Assembly (NCBI GenBank): GCA_038211505.1
Contig: JBBQVO010000196.1
Location: 1-5,801, forward strand
Source: JBBQVO01 sp038211505
GTDB taxonomy: Bacteria > Chloroflexota > Dehalococcoidia > DSTF01 > JACRBR01
Length of the DNA: 5,801 nucleotides
Direction of reading: 5' to 3'
Below are positions 4,380-5,801 of this stretch, one piece after another. Made by a program: the position numbers and the translations under genes. How positions within the stretch are numbered: position 1 is the stretch's first letter; every line of letters starts with the position of its first letter. The notes beneath the pieces were generated by a model. The model worked only from the letters and a program-made list of their open reading frames with translations, did no database searches and was not told the DNA's origin.

Positions 4380-5801
4380 GTGTACAAGACCGAATATTGC
4401 GGAGACATTCGCGCAAGCGATGAGGGGCGTGACGTCGTGCTCGCCGGGTGGGTACACCGGCGGCGGGATCACGGCGGGCTGATCTTCATCGATCTGCGTG
4501 ACAGCCGCGGGCTTGTGCAGGTGGTGTTCGCGCCGGAGCAGGCGGAAGCGCACGCGATCGCCAGCGAGTCGCGCGGCGAGTATGTGCTGCAGATCCATGG
4601 CACGGTGCAACGCCGGGAGTCCGGCCGCGAGAACGCGAAGATACCGACGGGCGAAATCGAAGTGCGCGCGACCTCGGCCACGATCCTCAACGCCGCCAAG
4701 ACGCCGCCGTTTTACATCAACGACGATGAGAGCGAGCCAGGCGAGGTGGCGCGGCTGAAGTATCGCTATCTCGATCTGCGACGCACCCGCATGCACGAGA
4801 ACATCGTCCTGCGGCACAAGATCGTCAAGTTCATCCGCGACTTCCTCACCGATCGTGATTTCATCGAGATCGAGACGCCGGTGCTGGCGAACCCGACGCC
4901 TGAGGGCGCCCGCGATTATCTCGTGCCGAGCCGCGTGCATCCGGGCGAGTTCTATGCGTTGCCGCAATCGCCACAACAGTTCAAACAGCTGCTGATGGTG
5001 GCCGGGTTCGAGCGCTACTTCCAGATCGCGCGTTGCTATCGCGATGAGGATCTGCGCGCAGATCGCCAGCCGGAGTTCACGCAGCTCGACTTCGAGATGA
5101 GCTTCGTCGAGCAGAGCGACATCCTCGCCCTGGTCGAAGAGCTGTACCTGGGAATCGCGGCGGCCGTGCGGCCCGATCTCACGGTGCCGGGGCCGTTTCC
5201 GCGCATCACGTATGCGGAGTCGATGCGCCGGTTTGGCACGGACAAGCCGGACCTGCGCTTCGGGCTCGAGCTCGTCGACTTCACGAACGCGGTGCGCGGG
5301 ACGGAATTCGTCGTCTTCAAGTCGGCGATCGACAGCGGCGGCACAGTCGAGGGCATCTGCGTGCCCGGTGGCGCCGCGTTCTCGCGCAAGGATCTCGATG
5401 CGCTGACCGAGGCGGCGAAGCAGTTGGGCGCGAAGGGGCTCGTGACGATCGCCTACAACGCCGCTCCCGACTCGATCACGGAAGAGACGGTGAAGTCGCC
5501 CGCGCTCAAACACCTGGGCATCGAGATGACGAAGCTCATCGGCAAACTCGCCGACGCCAAGAGCGGCGACCTGGTGCTGATCGTCGCGGGCGCTGGCGGC
5601 ATGCGCGCGCTGGAGCCGGGATCGGTGGCGCGCGTGAAGCCCGCGCTTGATGCGTTGCGTCGCAACGTCGCCGCGAAGCTCGATCTCGTCGATCGCGACG
5701 TGTTGAAGTTTGCGTTCATCGTCGACTTTCCGCTCGTCGAGTGGAACGAGGATGAAGAGCGCTGGGCGGCGAAGCATCATCTGTTCACGTCGATGCATGC
5801 C
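4380..5801 (+). CDS. aspS: Aspartyl-tRNA synthetase, probably non-discriminating (C-terminus off the right edge)
   Basis: This class IIb synthetase charges tRNA(Asp) with aspartate in the cytosol. The 474 codons present, read from GTG, show the N-terminal OB-fold anticodon domain (about 1-105, GWVHRRRDHGGLIFIDLRD), motif 1 (about 152-171, ending ETPVLANPTPEGARDY), the QSPQQFKQLLM segment (196-206), motif 2 (FQIARCYRDEDLRADRQPEF, 214-233) and the bacterial GAD insertion (about 290-420) after GTDKPDLRF. The catalytic core resumes at FIVDFPLVEW. Bacterial AspRS is about 590 residues, so some 115 residues including motif 3 lie outside. H31 and G82 match positions held by His and Gly in the non-discriminating P. 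aeruginosa enzyme; E. coli AspRS has Leu and Lys there. This predicts charging of tRNA(Asn) too, repaired by GatCAB amidotransferase elsewhere in the genome. The class assignment is seen directly; the specificity is inferred. Confidence 0.97.
   Translation, partial: MYKTEYCGDIRASDEGRDVVLAGWVHRRRDHGGLIFIDLRDSRGLVQVVFAPEQAEAHAIASESRGEYVLQIHGTVQRRESGRENAKIPTGEIEVRATSATILNAAKTPPFYINDDESEPGEVARLKYRYLDLRRTRMHENIVLRHKIVKFIRDFLTDRDFIEIETPVLANPTPEGARDYLVPSRVHPGEFYALPQSPQQFKQLLMVAGFERYFQIARCYRDEDLRADRQPEFTQLDFEMSFVEQSDILALVEELYLGIAAAVRPDLTVPGPFPRITYAESMRRFGTDKPDLRFGLELVDFTNAVRGTEFVVFKSAIDSGGTVEGICVPGGAAFSRKDLDALTEAAKQLGAKGLVTIAYNAAPDSITEETVKSPALKHLGIEMTKLIGKLADAKSGDLVLIVAGAGGMRALEPGSVARVKPALDALRRNVAAKLDLVDRDVLKFAFIVDFPLVEWNEDEERWAAKHHLFTSMHA

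Noticed and set aside
4344..5798. 484-codon open frame antisense to aspS
   Set aside because: It is the mirror of aspS in GC-rich DNA. The translation is Arg/Glu/His/Leu-rich with no domain, and the sense strand encodes textbook AspRS motifs over the same span.

Overview
The window is GC-rich (about two-thirds G+C by eye) and tightly packed bacterial DNA with frequent GTG starts. It holds six protein genes, two of them cut by the window edges, and no RNA genes, insertion sequences or CRISPR arrays that I can see. The gene mix suggests Chloroflexota, with high-GC Actinomycetota as the alternative: a [2Fe-2S]-type IlvD, a lipoprotein with Cys-Gly5 followed by an Ala/Thr/Pro linker, a COG4280-like membrane protein, and an AspRS with non-discriminating features. 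The lineage call is inference and not firm.

Layout from left to right: (1) ilvD, dihydroxy-acid dehydratase, on the minus strand, with its C-terminus off the left edge (1-1461). (2) A 174-bp divergent intergenic region with three short perfect inverted repeats. (3) A plus-strand pair: a secreted lipoprotein of unknown function (1636-2544) and, one base later, a KANL3/Tex30-type alpha/beta hydrolase (2546-3205). (4) A minus-strand pair of membrane proteins: a seven-helix COG4280-like protein with two ExxE motifs (3414-4193) and a 70-residue two-helix protein (3202-3414). Their coding regions overlap by one base (TGATG), and the small gene's stop overlaps the hydrolase stop on the other strand. 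(5) A 186-bp divergent intergenic region. (6) aspS, aspartyl-tRNA synthetase, on the plus strand, running off the right edge (4380-5801).

ilvD (branched-chain amino acid synthesis) and aspS (translation) are housekeeping genes flanking two small unrelated-looking cassettes. The least understood part is the minus-strand membrane pair: a probable cation permease with an internal duplication plus a tiny translationally coupled partner. The most informative functional prediction is that this AspRS is non-discriminating, which would imply a GatCAB-dependent route to Asn-tRNA(Asn). No spectacular new system is evident. The membrane pair is the best candidate for something undescribed.
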